The notes beneath the pieces are model-generated. The model saw only the letters and a program-made list of their open reading frames with translations. It was not told the DNA's origin and made no database searches. A DNA stretch of 64,000 bases from BOKV01 sp049289295. GTDB taxonomy: Bacteria; Pseudomonadota; Alphaproteobacteria; Rhizobiales; Rhizobiaceae. Each line of letters opens with the position of its first letter. Position 1 is the first letter of the stretch. The DNA lies in assembly GCA_049289295.1 (NCBI GenBank), contig JBATLL010000046.1, positions 1 through 64,000 of the forward strand, written 5' to 3'. Made by a program: the position numbers and the translations under genes. Positions 9,168 through 18,424 of this stretch are shown piece after piece.

Positions 9168-9953
9168 TCAGCGAAGGATCGCCAGCGCAAAATCCTTCAG
9201 CCTGCCCGCCAACGCCGCTTCAGGTTCTGATATCGCCGCCGCAAGAGCCATGTCGGCAATCTGCTGTGACCGCCTGATGTCGAGAAATGATGCAAGCGCG
9301 GCCACATTCTCGTTGAGGACGATTGCCCTTTCCAGTCGCCATGCGACGTCGATGTTCTGATCGGCCACACTGCCAAGCACGGCTGTCAGAACCGATGAAA
9401 TGGTCGTCCCCACCGCATCAAGTCCTTCCGCCACTGCCTGCTCCGCCAGTTGCTCCTTGCTGAGCGACACGCGGAACCGTTCACTACCATCGGCCAGTCG
9501 CGCCGCTGCACCGACCCGGAAATCATAGATCCGCGCGATTTCCGGCAGGTAGCGAATGAAATTGCTGCTGGCAGCCGCCTGCATGTTCTTGTCCAGCAGC
9601 TTCGGATCGCTGGCGCCAGTTCCAGCCAGGATGTAGCGCCCGGCGACATCTCCAGACTGTTCGATCAACAGCGCGAGAATTGCCAGTTCACTGAGTTCGG
9701 CCGGCTTGTGGGATACCGCGCCTCTTGGCAGAAGCGCGTCGAACAGTTGCGAACCCTGAAGATCGCTCAGCCGCAGAACCTGCCCGGTTGCGCCGTGCTG
9801 CATGACGGATCGGGTAAGTTCGGCTGCAGCTTCCGCGGACATGCCTGCTTCCGTATCCGCGACCTGGGCGAGCGCAACCAACGTGCCGCTCACCACTACG
9901 AGGACGGCAAGCAAACCTGCCAGAATGTCAGTCAATCGCCACTCTCGCGACAA
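9168..9953 (-). CDS. Membrane-anchored alpha-helical protein, unknown
   Basis: The product has up to 261 residues: an N-terminal membrane anchor (ILAGLLAVLVVVSGTLVAL) and a mostly helical, Ala/Leu/Glu-rich exported part without recognisable motif or cysteines. The longest start is TTG at 9953, which overlaps the upstream DUF6476 gene by 26 bp; a second in-frame TTG at 9935 is also possible. The overlap argues for translational coupling of the two genes, which both encode single-anchor proteins. Its stop abuts the stop of the convergent cytochrome peroxidase gene. I do not recognise the family. Confidence 0.65.
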   Translation of the reverse strand: MSREWRLTDILAGLLAVLVVVSGTLVALAQVADTEAGMSAEAAAELTRSVMQHGATGQVLRLSDLQGSQLFDALLPRGAVSHKPAELSELAILALLIEQSGDVAGRYILAGTGASDPKLLDKNMQAAASSNFIRYLPEIARIYDFRVGAAARLADGSERFRVSLSKEQLAEQAVAEGLDAVGTTISSVLTAVLGSVADQNIDVAWRLERAIVLNENVAALASFLDIRRSQQIADMALAAAISEPEAALAGRLKDFALAILR

Positions 9954-10332
9954 TTCGATCCTCAGCCAAATTGTAAACCAGCAACTGGCTCCTGTTATCC
10001 TCCAACCTTACGCGAAGCAGGATATTCGATCCGTCGAGCGATTCCGAGACAATTTCCGCCCCGGGTGGAAGGTCAATGCGCCCGACATATCCAGGCTCGA
10101 CTGGAACTGCAGAACCATTGCGTGCCTGCAGGTTGTCGCCCTCCGCCGTTTCCGGCTTCCCCGAGATCTTGTAGACAATCGCCCCAAGCACAGCCATAAG
10201 GCCTACCATCATGATCCCGATGGAAACAGCGAGCAGCCGGACCATTTTCTTTCGAACCTTTTCGGTTGCCGGGTCCAGCGGCTTGTCCGATTCCTGCTCG
10301 TCGATCTGGGTCATTGCAGCGGGGTTCCTCAT
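9928..10332 (-). CDS. DUF6476-family small membrane protein
   Basis: This 134-residue protein has one central membrane segment (about residues 32-54) after a charged cytoplasmic head, and a short beta-rich exported tail ending in LVYNLAEDRIVARVAID. Proteins of this shape are annotated as DUF6476 in many alphaproteobacteria and typically stand divergent from an RluA-family synthase, as here. Start ATG at 10332, with an alternative internal ATG (MTQIDEQ). The divergent intergenic gap to the pseudouridine synthase is only about 42 bp. Function is unknown; it probably forms a two-gene unit with the downstream anchored protein. Confidence 0.7.
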   Translation of the reverse strand: MRNPAAMTQIDEQESDKPLDPATEKVRKKMVRLLAVSIGIMMVGLMAVLGAIVYKISGKPETAEGDNLQARNGSAVPVEPGYVGRIDLPPGAEIVSESLDGSNILLRVRLEDNRSQLLVYNLAEDRIVARVAID

Positions 10333-10374
10333 GCCTTCAGGTTCGGGAGCCTGCCATCAGCAGGGCTACACGGA

Positions 10375-11418
10375 ATGAAGGCGCCTTCTATCGCGGAACA
10401 CGAAGCAGGGGAAGCCCGTGAGACGGTCTACGCCGTTCCGGGCGATGCTGCGGGCGTGAGGCTGGATGCCTGGCTTGCCGGGCAGATGCCAGCCCATGTA
10501 TCGCGCTCCCGCGTCAAGGGGCTCATTCAGGCCGGGGCTGTGGCAATCGACGGTGAAACCTGCCTTGAGCCCAAGCGCAAATTGCAGGCTTCGCAGGTCG
10601 TATCGGTGCTGATCCCGGAACCCGATGATGCGGACCCGGAACCCGAAGCCATTCCCCTGTCCATTCTCTACGAGGACAATCATCTCATCGTTGTCGACAA
10701 GCCGGCAGGAATGGTGGTTCATCCAGCCCCGGGCAACCATTCCGGCACCCTTGTCAACGCTCTCCTGCATCATTGCGGCTCGTCCCTGGTGGGGATTGGC
10801 GGGGTTCGACGACCGGGCATCGTCCACAGGCTGGACAAGGAAACGTCCGGCGTCATGGTGGCAGCCAAGACCGAACAGGCTCACGCCGGACTGGCGGCGC
10901 AGTTTGCCGACCACGGACGCACGGGCCCGCTTGAACGAAAGTACCTTGCCTTGGTGTGGGGTGTGCCCCCCCGCAACACAGGCACGATTGATGCACCTTT
11001 GGGGCGTTCGCGATCCAACAGGCAGAAGCGCGCCGTGGTCTCCATTGACGGACCTGACGCGCGCGAAGCCATAACGCATTTTACCGTGTTGAAGCACTTC
11101 GGGGGGATTGGTGACGGACGTGGCATGGCCAGCCTCGTTGAATGCCGCCTGGAAACCGGCAGAACGCATCAGATACGGGTCCACATGACGCACTTTGGCC
11201 ACCCCGTCATTGGCGATCAGGAGTATGGCGCAAGCTTCCGTACAAAGGTCAACGCGCTGAGCGAACCGGCCCGCTCCCTGGCGATGTCTTTTGGCAGGCA
11301 GGCCCTGCATGCGGCCTATCTGCGTTTCGAGCATCCGGTGACCGGTGAACTGCTTGAATTCGAAGCGCCATTGCCGCCGGATTTCGCCGATCTGCTGGAC
11401 GCACTCACGAAAGCATGA
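10375..11418 (+). CDS. RluA-family pseudouridine synthase (RluD-like)
   Basis: This 347-residue protein has an N-terminal S4 RNA-binding domain (RLDAWLAGQMPAHVSRSRVKGLI, about residues 27-90) and an RluA-type catalytic domain with the active-site aspartate in HRLDKETSGVMVAAK. The C-terminal ETGRTHQIRVHM motif is also diagnostic. S4 plus RluA architecture and length match RluD/RluC, which modify 23S rRNA, most likely helix 69 if RluD. The ATG at 10375 is chosen because upstream codons belong to the divergent DUF6476 region. It precedes rpoH on the same strand by 150 bp, as in many rhizobia. Confidence 0.9.
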   Translation: MKAPSIAEHEAGEARETVYAVPGDAAGVRLDAWLAGQMPAHVSRSRVKGLIQAGAVAIDGETCLEPKRKLQASQVVSVLIPEPDDADPEPEAIPLSILYEDNHLIVVDKPAGMVVHPAPGNHSGTLVNALLHHCGSSLVGIGGVRRPGIVHRLDKETSGVMVAAKTEQAHAGLAAQFADHGRTGPLERKYLALVWGVPPRNTGTIDAPLGRSRSNRQKRAVVSIDGPDAREAITHFTVLKHFGGIGDGRGMASLVECRLETGRTHQIRVHMTHFGHPVIGDQEYGASFRTKVNALSEPARSLAMSFGRQALHAAYLRFEHPVTGELLEFEAPLPPDFADLLDALTKA

Positions 11419-11568
11419 AGGGCAGCGCTGCAAACATTACCGATTTTTCATCGAACTGCCGCATAAATACCTATATTGTCCATGTGTGTGATGCGGGTGA
11501 TGCTAACTCATGCCCGCATGAACTGCCCGCCGGAAACGGGGGCTTCATGATATCGAGGGGGGTGCTTT

Positions 11569-12483
11569 ATGGCCCAATCGCTACCTAGTGTTTCGTCCGG
11601 TGACACCGGACTTTCCCGCTACATGGAAGAAATCCGCCGGTTCCCGATGCTTGAACCGGATCAGGAATACATGCTGGCCAAACGTTATCAGGAACATGAC
11701 GACCGTGATGCCGCCCACAAGCTGGTGACAAGTCACCTGCGTCTGGTTGCCAAGATCGCCATGGGATATCGCGGCTACGGCCTGCCTATCGGAGAAGTGA
11801 TTTCCGAAGGCAATGTCGGCCTCATGCAGGCGGTCAAGAAATTCGATCCCGAAAGAGGTTTCCGCCTCGCCACCTATGCGATGTGGTGGATCAAGGCCTC
11901 GATCCAGGAATATGTCCTGCGGTCATGGAGCCTCGTGAAGATGGGAACTACGGCGAACCAGAAACGCCTGTTCTTCAACCTGCGCAAGGCCAAGAGCCGC
12001 ATTCAGGCCATTGACGACGGCGATCTAAATCCCGATCAGGTGCGCCAGATCGCTACGCAGTTGGGTGTTTCCGAAGAAGAAGTCATTTCGATGAACCGCC
12101 GTCTTGGTGGCGATGCCTCGCTCAACGCGCCTATCAAGGCAAGCGAGGGTGAAAGCGGCGAATGGCAGGATTGGCTTGTCGACGACAATGACAATGCCGA
12201 ACAGGTCATGATCCGCCAGGACGAACTGGCATCACGGCGCGACATGCTCAAGGAGGCACTCGGCGTGCTGAACGACCGTGAAAAGCGCGTCTTTCTTGCG
12301 CGTCGACTGGAAGAAAATCCGGTTACGCTGGAAGACCTTTCACAGGAATTCAACATTTCGCGTGAACGGGTCCGGCAGATCGAAGTGCGCGCGTTCGAAA
12401 AGGTGCAGAAGGCTGTCAAGGCAGCTGCACGCGATCAGGCCAAAGAAAATCGTGAAGCTCTTGAGCAGCATACCGGCGCCTGA
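11569..12483 (+). CDS. rpoH: RNA polymerase sigma-32 factor RpoH
   Basis: The 304-residue sigma factor directs transcription of heat-shock genes. Region 2 is clear (EGNVGLMQAVKKFDPERGFR, then the ATYAMWWIKASIQEYVLRSW segment), followed by the RpoH box QKRLFFNLRKAK that separates RpoH from other group 3 sigma factors and mediates DnaK/FtsH control. Region 4 ends with the helix-turn-helix LSQEFNISRERVRQIE. The ATG at 11569 follows a strong GAGGGGGG ribosome site. It is monocistronic: its own 150-bp leader lies upstream and a terminator follows. ftsH, encoding the protease that degrades RpoH in E. coli, is elsewhere in this window. Confidence 0.96.
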   Translation: MAQSLPSVSSGDTGLSRYMEEIRRFPMLEPDQEYMLAKRYQEHDDRDAAHKLVTSHLRLVAKIAMGYRGYGLPIGEVISEGNVGLMQAVKKFDPERGFRLATYAMWWIKASIQEYVLRSWSLVKMGTTANQKRLFFNLRKAKSRIQAIDDGDLNPDQVRQIATQLGVSEEEVISMNRRLGGDASLNAPIKASEGESGEWQDWLVDDNDNAEQVMIRQDELASRRDMLKEALGVLNDREKRVFLARRLEENPVTLEDLSQEFNISRERVRQIEVRAFEKVQKAVKAAARDQAKENREALEQHTGA

Positions 12484-12505
12484 GCCGATAGCGACAGGAC
12501 AATGA

Positions 12506-12543
12506 AAAACGGGTGCCAGATGTTCAGGTTGGCACCCGTTCCT
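12506..12543. terminator. Bidirectional terminator between rpoH and the convergent gene
   Basis: An inverted repeat AACGGGTGCCA / TGGCACCCGTT (arms 12508-12519 and 12530-12540) sits between two convergent genes. In the minus direction it is followed by a run of five T (the AAAAA at 12504-12508 on this strand); in the plus direction the T tract is broken (TTCCTGTTT). It therefore serves the minus-strand gene best and probably rpoH as well. Confidence 0.8.
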
Positions 12544-12568
12544 GTTTCGCGTCCGGCCTGTTGCCAGA

Positions 12569-14299
12569 CTATCTCTTGTCCCAGTCGGCAAACGCGTCGC
12601 GGAAAACCCGGTCGCCCAAGGCACCTTTTTCCAATGTAACCAGCGCGCGCCGGCCGGAAGTGTAGCCAAGCGGAATGTCTATCCAGCTCGATTCTTCAAG
12701 AAGCTTGCGATTGGTCGCAGCCGCCTGTTCGAGATTGTTGAGCGCGATGAGGAAATAGCCGGTATCAATCTTGGCCGGAACTGCCACGAGGCCCTCGCCT
12801 CGCGCCTGCTCATCGGCTTTCATGACAAAGCGGGCGATATTGTCGATGTTGCCGCCTGAAAAATCAGGTGGCGCGGTGAACACCAGTTCAATGATGTGGC
12901 TTGCAGGCAGCGCGTCATCGACGTTGCGGCGCATGGTCAGTTGCATCTCAAGACCACGGCCGGGCACGTCAAGCTTGCCCTTGATCACCGGTTCTGGCGG
13001 CATGCCTTCCGCTGGTGGCTCCTGAGCCAGCGACCAGACCATGGCTGCATTGTCGCGCGTTGCGCCCGCACCTGCCGCACCCTCTTCATACAGATAGGCC
13101 TTCTGCGCAATTGCCGGAATGCCCACTTCAGTCTGCACGGGCTGACTGCCCTGCGCCGTCTGCGTACTGTCTGCTGGCTGTGCGGCACCATTGTCATCGA
13201 CAGAGCGCACCTGGCCGGCTGGCTGTGTTGATGGTTCACTGCCCTGCGAGTCGGTTGGTTGTGTGGTTGGTTCACTCGATGGCACTGTTGAGGGTGCCTG
13301 AGCAGTTCCCTGCTGCGCGCTTGACTGTTCGACAGGTTCAGCCTGAACGGTCTGGCCATTCTCGCCAAGGCGCACAGCATCCTTGACCTCGCCGTCCTCG
13401 CTCGCTGTATCGCCAGCTGCCGTTGCCGGTTCTGAATCGGCTTTGCCAGCGTCAGCGCTCGGCGCGGGACTGGCAAACATCGCCATCAACGCATCCTTGC
13501 TCTGCCACAATGCCCAGCCCCCTCCTGCAATGAGAAGAAGCGCGACGATTGCAGCGGCAATAACGCCAAAACCTCCGGAACGTTTCTCGCCACTGGCCCG
13601 AGCTGATCCCCTGGCCTTGTTGCGGTCGGGTCTCGTGAAATTGTCGAGATCGTCCAGCGAAGCGTCGTAAGCCGGACCTTTCCTCACAGGTGCCGGGCCA
13701 GGCCTTTGCCCAGCCAATGGTGCGTTTGGCGCCTGCGGGTTCTGTGACGCCTGGTGAGGCCTGCCCGGCGAACCTGGCTGCGGCCTGACTTGCTGTTGAA
13801 GTGGCTGCTGCGGGCGCGCCTGCGGTGCACCTTGTGGCGGCCTGTTCGGCTGAAGAGCGGACTGTTGCGGCGCCATTGCGCCAGCAGGCCTTTGCGGTTG
13901 CTGCGGCTGTGGTGGCGAGACAGGCCTTTGGGGATGGCTTACGGCCATGCTCGCAGCCGCGCCTGACCAGCTATGCCCGCCCGGCACCGGTCGCGCACCT
14001 GAAGGCGATTGACCGGATGGCGCAGGTGCAGCAGGACGAGCCGGTGCTGGCTGGGCTACTGGCCTTTCGGAAGCCATTGGCGCCTGCCCAGCGGAAAATT
14101 CCTCGTCAATCTTGCCGATGGCTTGTTCAAGAAGGGAAAGCTGGCGCGCAATCGCATCTTCGCTTGGTGGCGGATTGATGGACCGCAACTGCCGGTCAAT
14201 AGCCGTGCGCGCCTTGGCGTAAACCGCCCTTCTGGTCTCGGCCGTATTGCTCGGCAATCCTGAAATGGTCTTTTTCAGAATCGAATAGTAATCGGCCAT
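12569..14299 (-). CDS. Large Pro/Gln-rich single-pass membrane protein, unknown
   Basis: This 576-residue protein has four parts: a helical N-terminal domain (about 1-70) with ETRRAVYAKARTAIDRQLR; a low-complexity Pro/Gln/Ala linker (about 75-205); one membrane helix (about 244-264, GVIAAAIVALLLIAGGGWALW); and, after an acidic Gln/Ser/Thr-rich spacer, a folded C-terminal domain (about 395-576) starting at IAQKAYLYEE. The orientation predicts a cytoplasmic N-terminus and a periplasmic C-terminus. A similar protein is commonly found next to purA in rhizobia, annotated only as hypothetical. It lies 110 bp downstream of purA on the same strand and ends in a strong terminator. Function unknown. 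Confidence 0.8.
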   Translation of the reverse strand: MADYYSILKKTISGLPSNTAETRRAVYAKARTAIDRQLRSINPPPSEDAIARQLSLLEQAIGKIDEEFSAGQAPMASERPVAQPAPARPAAPAPSGQSPSGARPVPGGHSWSGAAASMAVSHPQRPVSPPQPQQPQRPAGAMAPQQSALQPNRPPQGAPQARPQQPLQQQVRPQPGSPGRPHQASQNPQAPNAPLAGQRPGPAPVRKGPAYDASLDDLDNFTRPDRNKARGSARASGEKRSGGFGVIAAAIVALLLIAGGGWALWQSKDALMAMFASPAPSADAGKADSEPATAAGDTASEDGEVKDAVRLGENGQTVQAEPVEQSSAQQGTAQAPSTVPSSEPTTQPTDSQGSEPSTQPAGQVRSVDDNGAAQPADSTQTAQGSQPVQTEVGIPAIAQKAYLYEEGAAGAGATRDNAAMVWSLAQEPPAEGMPPEPVIKGKLDVPGRGLEMQLTMRRNVDDALPASHIIELVFTAPPDFSGGNIDNIARFVMKADEQARGEGLVAVPAKIDTGYFLIALNNLEQAAATNRKLLEESSWIDIPLGYTSGRRALVTLEKGALGDRVFRDAFADWDKR

Positions 14300-14409
14300 T
14301 CACTCACCACCTGAATCAGTCTGCAACGGGACGTTGTGCCTGCAGCTTGCAGCTTGCAACACAATTGCGACGAAAATCCCCGTATTGCCCCCATTTCGCA
14401 ACGCCATTG

Positions 14410-15708
14410 TTAATCTTGAAACGGGTCATGAACAAGTATCGTGTCTTCTCTTTCGGGACTCGTCGACAACAATGCCACAGGTGCGCCGATCAATTCCTCG
14501 ACCAGGCGAACATATTTGATGGCCTGTGCAGGCAATTGCGCCCACGAACGGGCACCGACCGTAGAATCGGACCAGCCTTCGAGCGTGGTGTAAACCGGTT
14601 TCACCCGGGCCTGCTGTCCCTGGCTTGCTGGCAGGTAATCGATGGTCTTGCCGTCCAGCTCGTAACCGGTGCAGACGCGAATCTCCTCAAGCCCGTCCAG
14701 AACGTCGAGTTTTGTCAGGGCAATTCCTGTGATGCCGTTGGTGGCAACTGCCTGGCGCACGAGCACTGCATCAAACCAGCCACAACGCCGCTTGCGCCCT
14801 GTTACCGTTCCAAATTCATGACCGCGTGTTCCAAGGAACTCGCCGATCTCATTCTGCTGCTCGGTCGGGAAAGGCCCTTCGCCAACACGTGTCGTGTAGG
14901 CCTTTGTGATGCCGAGCACATAGCCGATTGATCCTGGCCCCATGCCGGAGCCAGCCGCAGCCTGCCCCGCTACCGTGTTCGAGGAAGTGACGAACGGATA
15001 GGTGCCATGGTCGATATCAAGCAAGGTGCCCTGTGCGCCTTCAAACAGAATTCGTGCACCTGCTCTTTTCTTCTCGTCCAGTAGTCGCCACACCGGCTCG
15101 ATATGCGGCAGCAGGCGTTCACGCACGGAAGTCAGTTCTTCCAGGACGGCGGCATGCTTGACCTCAGGCTGGTTGAGACCACGACGCAAGGCATTGTGGT
15201 GGGTAAGCAGCCGGTCAATCTTGCCAGGCAGCGATTCCAGATTGACGAGGTCCATCATCCGGATCGCCCTGCGCCCGACCTTGTCTTCATAGGCAGGACC
15301 GATGCCGCGACGCGTCGTGCCGATCTTGGTGCCCGAATTTGAAGCCGCATCTTCCCGGATACCGTCCAGTTCACTGTGCAGCGACAGGATCAGGGGCGCG
15401 TTTTCCGCGATCCGCAGATTTTCTGGCGTGACACTCACACCCTGCGCCGCCAGCCGCTCGATTTCAGCGACGAGCGCATGGGGATCAACAACCACGCCAT
15501 TGCCGATGACGGCGAGTTTTCCTTCCCTGACCACACCGGAGGGAAGCAGGGAAAGCTTGTAGCTTACTCCATCAATGACCAGCGTATGCCCGGCATTGTG
15601 CCCGCCCTGAAACCGCACGACCACGTCAGCGCGTTCTGACAGCCAATCGACTATCTTGCCCTTACCCTCGTCTCCCCACTGGGAGCCGATAACCACAACA
15701 TTCGCCAT
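14410..15708 (-). CDS. purA: Adenylosuccinate synthetase
   Basis: PurA makes adenylosuccinate from IMP, aspartate and GTP, the first committed step to AMP. The 432-residue protein starts MANVVVIGSQWGDEGKGK, which contains the GTP-binding glycine loop and the catalytic aspartate, and carries GGHNAGHT, GTTRRGIGPAYEDK and the C-terminal LPAQAIKYVRLVEE. Two longer starts are possible (ATG at 15714 and beyond), but the ATG at 15708 gives the standard rhizobial length. The gene is divergent from the EamA transporter across a short region. Confidence 0.97.
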   Translation of the reverse strand: MANVVVIGSQWGDEGKGKIVDWLSERADVVVRFQGGHNAGHTLVIDGVSYKLSLLPSGVVREGKLAVIGNGVVVDPHALVAEIERLAAQGVSVTPENLRIAENAPLILSLHSELDGIREDAASNSGTKIGTTRRGIGPAYEDKVGRRAIRMMDLVNLESLPGKIDRLLTHHNALRRGLNQPEVKHAAVLEELTSVRERLLPHIEPVWRLLDEKKRAGARILFEGAQGTLLDIDHGTYPFVTSSNTVAGQAAAGSGMGPGSIGYVLGITKAYTTRVGEGPFPTEQQNEIGEFLGTRGHEFGTVTGRKRRCGWFDAVLVRQAVATNGITGIALTKLDVLDGLEEIRVCTGYELDGKTIDYLPASQGQQARVKPVYTTLEGWSDSTVGARSWAQLPAQAIKYVRLVEELIGAPVALLSTSPEREDTILVHDPFQD

Positions 15709-15835
15709 TTGCATCCCTTCGGAGAACCAGCCTTGCGCCTGCTGGATCGGCGCCGCGAAAGCGGTTGTTATTAGTCCCAAACCGGTTCAAACATCAAGCT
15801 TCGCGCCATGTTTCCCAAAAGCATCGGATCATCTG

Positions 15836-16729
15836 TTGAGTCTTTTCCGCAAAACCCTGTCCAATCCCTACTTCCTGTTGACGCTGACCGCCATTATCTG
15901 GGCGGGCAACGCTGTCGCAGGCCGCATGGCCGTAGGCCACGTTTCGCCATTCCTGCTGACTGCGCTGCGGTGGACAATAGCCGTGGCGATCCTGCTCACC
16001 TTTTCACTGCCCTATCTCAAGCGTGACATCGCGGAGATCCGCAAGAACCGACTGTTCCTGTTCCTGCTCGGCGCAATCGGCTTCACCTGCTTCAACATCC
16101 TTTTCTATCTGGCCCTCAACTACACCACCGCCATCAACGTCGCCATCATCCAGGCATCAATGCCCCTGATGGTGTTTGCGCTCAATTTCATCATCTTCTC
16201 GATCAGGGCGACCCTGCCCCAGATTGCCGGCTTTGTACTCACCATGATCGGCGTCGCGCTCACAGTTACACATGGCGATCTGCTTGCCCTTGCCTCCCAG
16301 ACGTTCAACAAGGGCGACCTGATCATGCTCGTGGCGGTTCTGGCCTATGGCGGCTACTCGGTAATGCTGGTCCGAAAACCCGATATTCACTGGATATCGC
16401 TCATCACGGTTCTGGGCATTTCCGCGCTGCTCGCTTCCTTGCCATTTGCTGCCTGGGAAGCCCTGTCCGGAAACATGATCGTTCCCGATGCGAAGGGCAT
16501 GGCAATCGCCCTGTACATCGCTGTCTTTCCGGCAATCGTTTCACAACTCCTGTGGATACGCGGTCTGGACATGATCGGTTCCAACCGGGGCGGCGTTTTC
16601 ATCAACATGGTGCCGATCTTTGCTTCCGGGTTGGCCGTGCTCCTGCTGGGTGAGAGATTTCATGCCTACCACGCTGCCGCAATTGTGCTGGTCGTGACAG
16701 GCGTGGGTCTTTCCCAGCGCAGGCAATAG
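15836..16729 (+). CDS. DMT-superfamily (EamA) transporter
   Basis: This inner-membrane protein of about 297 residues has ten predicted membrane segments arranged as two EamA repeats (first repeat from LTAIIWAGNAVAGRMAVG, second from GDLIMLVAVLAYGGYSVML). The family exports amino acids or other metabolites; the substrate cannot be told. The start is uncertain: no ATG lies in the right place, so I take the TTG at 15836; the open frame extends further upstream into purA's promoter region. It converges with serA, whose stop codon lies 3 bp beyond its own. Confidence 0.8.
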   Translation: MSLFRKTLSNPYFLLTLTAIIWAGNAVAGRMAVGHVSPFLLTALRWTIAVAILLTFSLPYLKRDIAEIRKNRLFLFLLGAIGFTCFNILFYLALNYTTAINVAIIQASMPLMVFALNFIIFSIRATLPQIAGFVLTMIGVALTVTHGDLLALASQTFNKGDLIMLVAVLAYGGYSVMLVRKPDIHWISLITVLGISALLASLPFAAWEALSGNMIVPDAKGMAIALYIAVFPAIVSQLLWIRGLDMIGSNRGGVFINMVPIFASGLAVLLLGERFHAYHAAAIVLVVTGVGLSQRRQ

Positions 16730-16732
16730 CGC

Positions 16733-18346
16733 TCAGCCTTCCGGCACATCGAAAGTGAGCGGGCGCACCTGCTCGAAGAGACCGCGCGAGACGAGGTCCT
16801 TGAGAACCGGTTCCGGCACTTCCGAATCGACATAAAGAAGCGCTATCGCATCGCCTCCGGGATGATTGCGGCCCAGCTGGAAGTTCGCGATGTTCACACC
16901 GGCACTGCCGAAAACGGTTCCCAGCGTTCCGATGACGCCCGGCACGTCCTTGTTGGTCGTGTAGATCATGTGCCGCCCGACTTCCGCATCAAGGTTGATT
17001 CCCTTGATCTGGATGAAGCGAGGCTTACCGTCGGAAAAGACCGTTCCCGCAACCGAGCGCTCCCGCTTTTCGGTTTCGATTTTCAGCTTGATGTAGCTGT
17101 CGAAGACACCGGACTGGTCCTGCGTCGTTTCCGATATGTGGATACCGCGCTCCTTCGCCATGATGGGCGCGGAGACCATGTTCACATCCGATACCTGGCT
17201 CTTGATCAGGCCAGCCATGGCCGCACTGGTCAGCGCCTTGGTATTCATGGATGCAACCGCGCCATCATAGATCAGTTCGACACGCTTGATCGGCTCATCG
17301 GTAACCTGCCCGGCAAAGGCACCAAGATGCTCTGCAAGCTTGATGAATGGCGTGAGAATAGGCGCTTCCTCCGCCGAGATCGAAGGCATGTTGAGAGCAT
17401 TCGACACAGCACCATTGATGAGGAAGTCGCTCATCTGTTCAGCGACCTGCAAAGCCACATTTTCCTGTGCCTCACTTGTCGAAGCACCCAGATGCGGTGT
17501 GCAAACCACATTCGGCAGGTTGAACAGCGGACTGTCCACGGCCGGTTCCACCTCGAACACATCAAACCCTGCCCCGGCTACCTTGCCGGACTTGAGCGCT
17601 TCTGCCAGGTCCTTCTCGACCACCAGCCCGCCGCGCGCGCAATTGATGATGCGCACGCCATCCTTCATTTTTGCAATCGCGTCGCGGTCGATGATGTTGC
17701 GGGTCTTGTCGGTCAGAGGCACATGCAGCGTGATGAAATCTGCCTTTGCCAGCAATGTGTCGAGATCGACCTTTTCGATGCCCATGTCATCGGCCCGTTC
17801 CTGGCTGAGAAACGGGTCATAGGCGACGACCTTCATCTTCAGGCCACGCGCCCGCGAAGCCACGATCGAACCGATATTGCCGCATCCGATGAGGCCAAGC
17901 GTCTTGCCCGTGATCTCGACACCCATGAAACGGTTCTTTTCCCATTTCCCCGATTGCGTCGAGCGATCAGCCTCGGGTAGCTGGCGCGCGGTGGCAAACA
18001 TCAGCGCAATGGCATGTTCTGCCGTCGTGATCGAATTGCCGAAGGGCGTGTTCATCACGATGATGCCCCTTCTGGAGGCTGCGGGAATGTCGACATTGTC
18101 GACCCCAATTCCGGCTCGACCGATCACCTTGAGCTTTCCGGCAAGGCCGATGATCTTCTCGGTCACCTTCGTTGCGGATCGGATCGCCAGCCCGTCATAA
18201 TCACCAATGATTTCGGCGAGTTTTTCCTTGTCCTTGCCGACGTCAGGCAGATAGTCGACGGCAACACCATGTCTCCTGAAAATCTCGACTGCGGTTTCTG
18301 AAAGCGCATCTGAAACGAGAACGCGCGGCTGGTTTATGGGAGCCAT
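16733..18346 (-). CDS. serA: D-3-phosphoglycerate dehydrogenase
   Basis: SerA oxidises 3-phosphoglycerate to phosphohydroxypyruvate, the first step of serine synthesis. The 537-residue protein is the long type: a D-isomer hydroxyacid dehydrogenase core with the NAD motif GLIGCGNIGSIVASRARG, INCARGG and the catalytic histidine in CTPHLGAST, then an intervening domain (about 320-455) and a C-terminal ACT domain (IYTTNKDVPGVIGTLG), which in this family allows serine feedback. The ATG at 18346 follows a GAGAGG-like ribosome site. It lies 78 bp behind serC, forming a serC-serA operon. Confidence 0.96.
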   Translation of the reverse strand: MAPINQPRVLVSDALSETAVEIFRRHGVAVDYLPDVGKDKEKLAEIIGDYDGLAIRSATKVTEKIIGLAGKLKVIGRAGIGVDNVDIPAASRRGIIVMNTPFGNSITTAEHAIALMFATARQLPEADRSTQSGKWEKNRFMGVEITGKTLGLIGCGNIGSIVASRARGLKMKVVAYDPFLSQERADDMGIEKVDLDTLLAKADFITLHVPLTDKTRNIIDRDAIAKMKDGVRIINCARGGLVVEKDLAEALKSGKVAGAGFDVFEVEPAVDSPLFNLPNVVCTPHLGASTSEAQENVALQVAEQMSDFLINGAVSNALNMPSISAEEAPILTPFIKLAEHLGAFAGQVTDEPIKRVELIYDGAVASMNTKALTSAAMAGLIKSQVSDVNMVSAPIMAKERGIHISETTQDQSGVFDSYIKLKIETEKRERSVAGTVFSDGKPRFIQIKGINLDAEVGRHMIYTTNKDVPGVIGTLGTVFGSAGVNIANFQLGRNHPGGDAIALLYVDSEVPEPVLKDLVSRGLFEQVRPLTFDVPEG

Positions 18347-18424
18347 GTTAGCCTCTCTTGTGTGAAGTGGATTGCTGGTCGAACCTTTGTCGAACCGCCC
18401 CAACTTTCAGGGCAGACATGCAGT

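Noticed and set aside
11430..11568. Sigma-32-type promoter before rpoH
   Set aside because: CCTATAT at 11470 resembles a heat-shock -10 element but no CTTG-type -35 lies at the right distance.
16862..17980. Long open frame of 372 codons antisense to serA
   Set aside because: It is fully overlapped by a clear serA and shows no family features; it is a product of GC-rich codon use.
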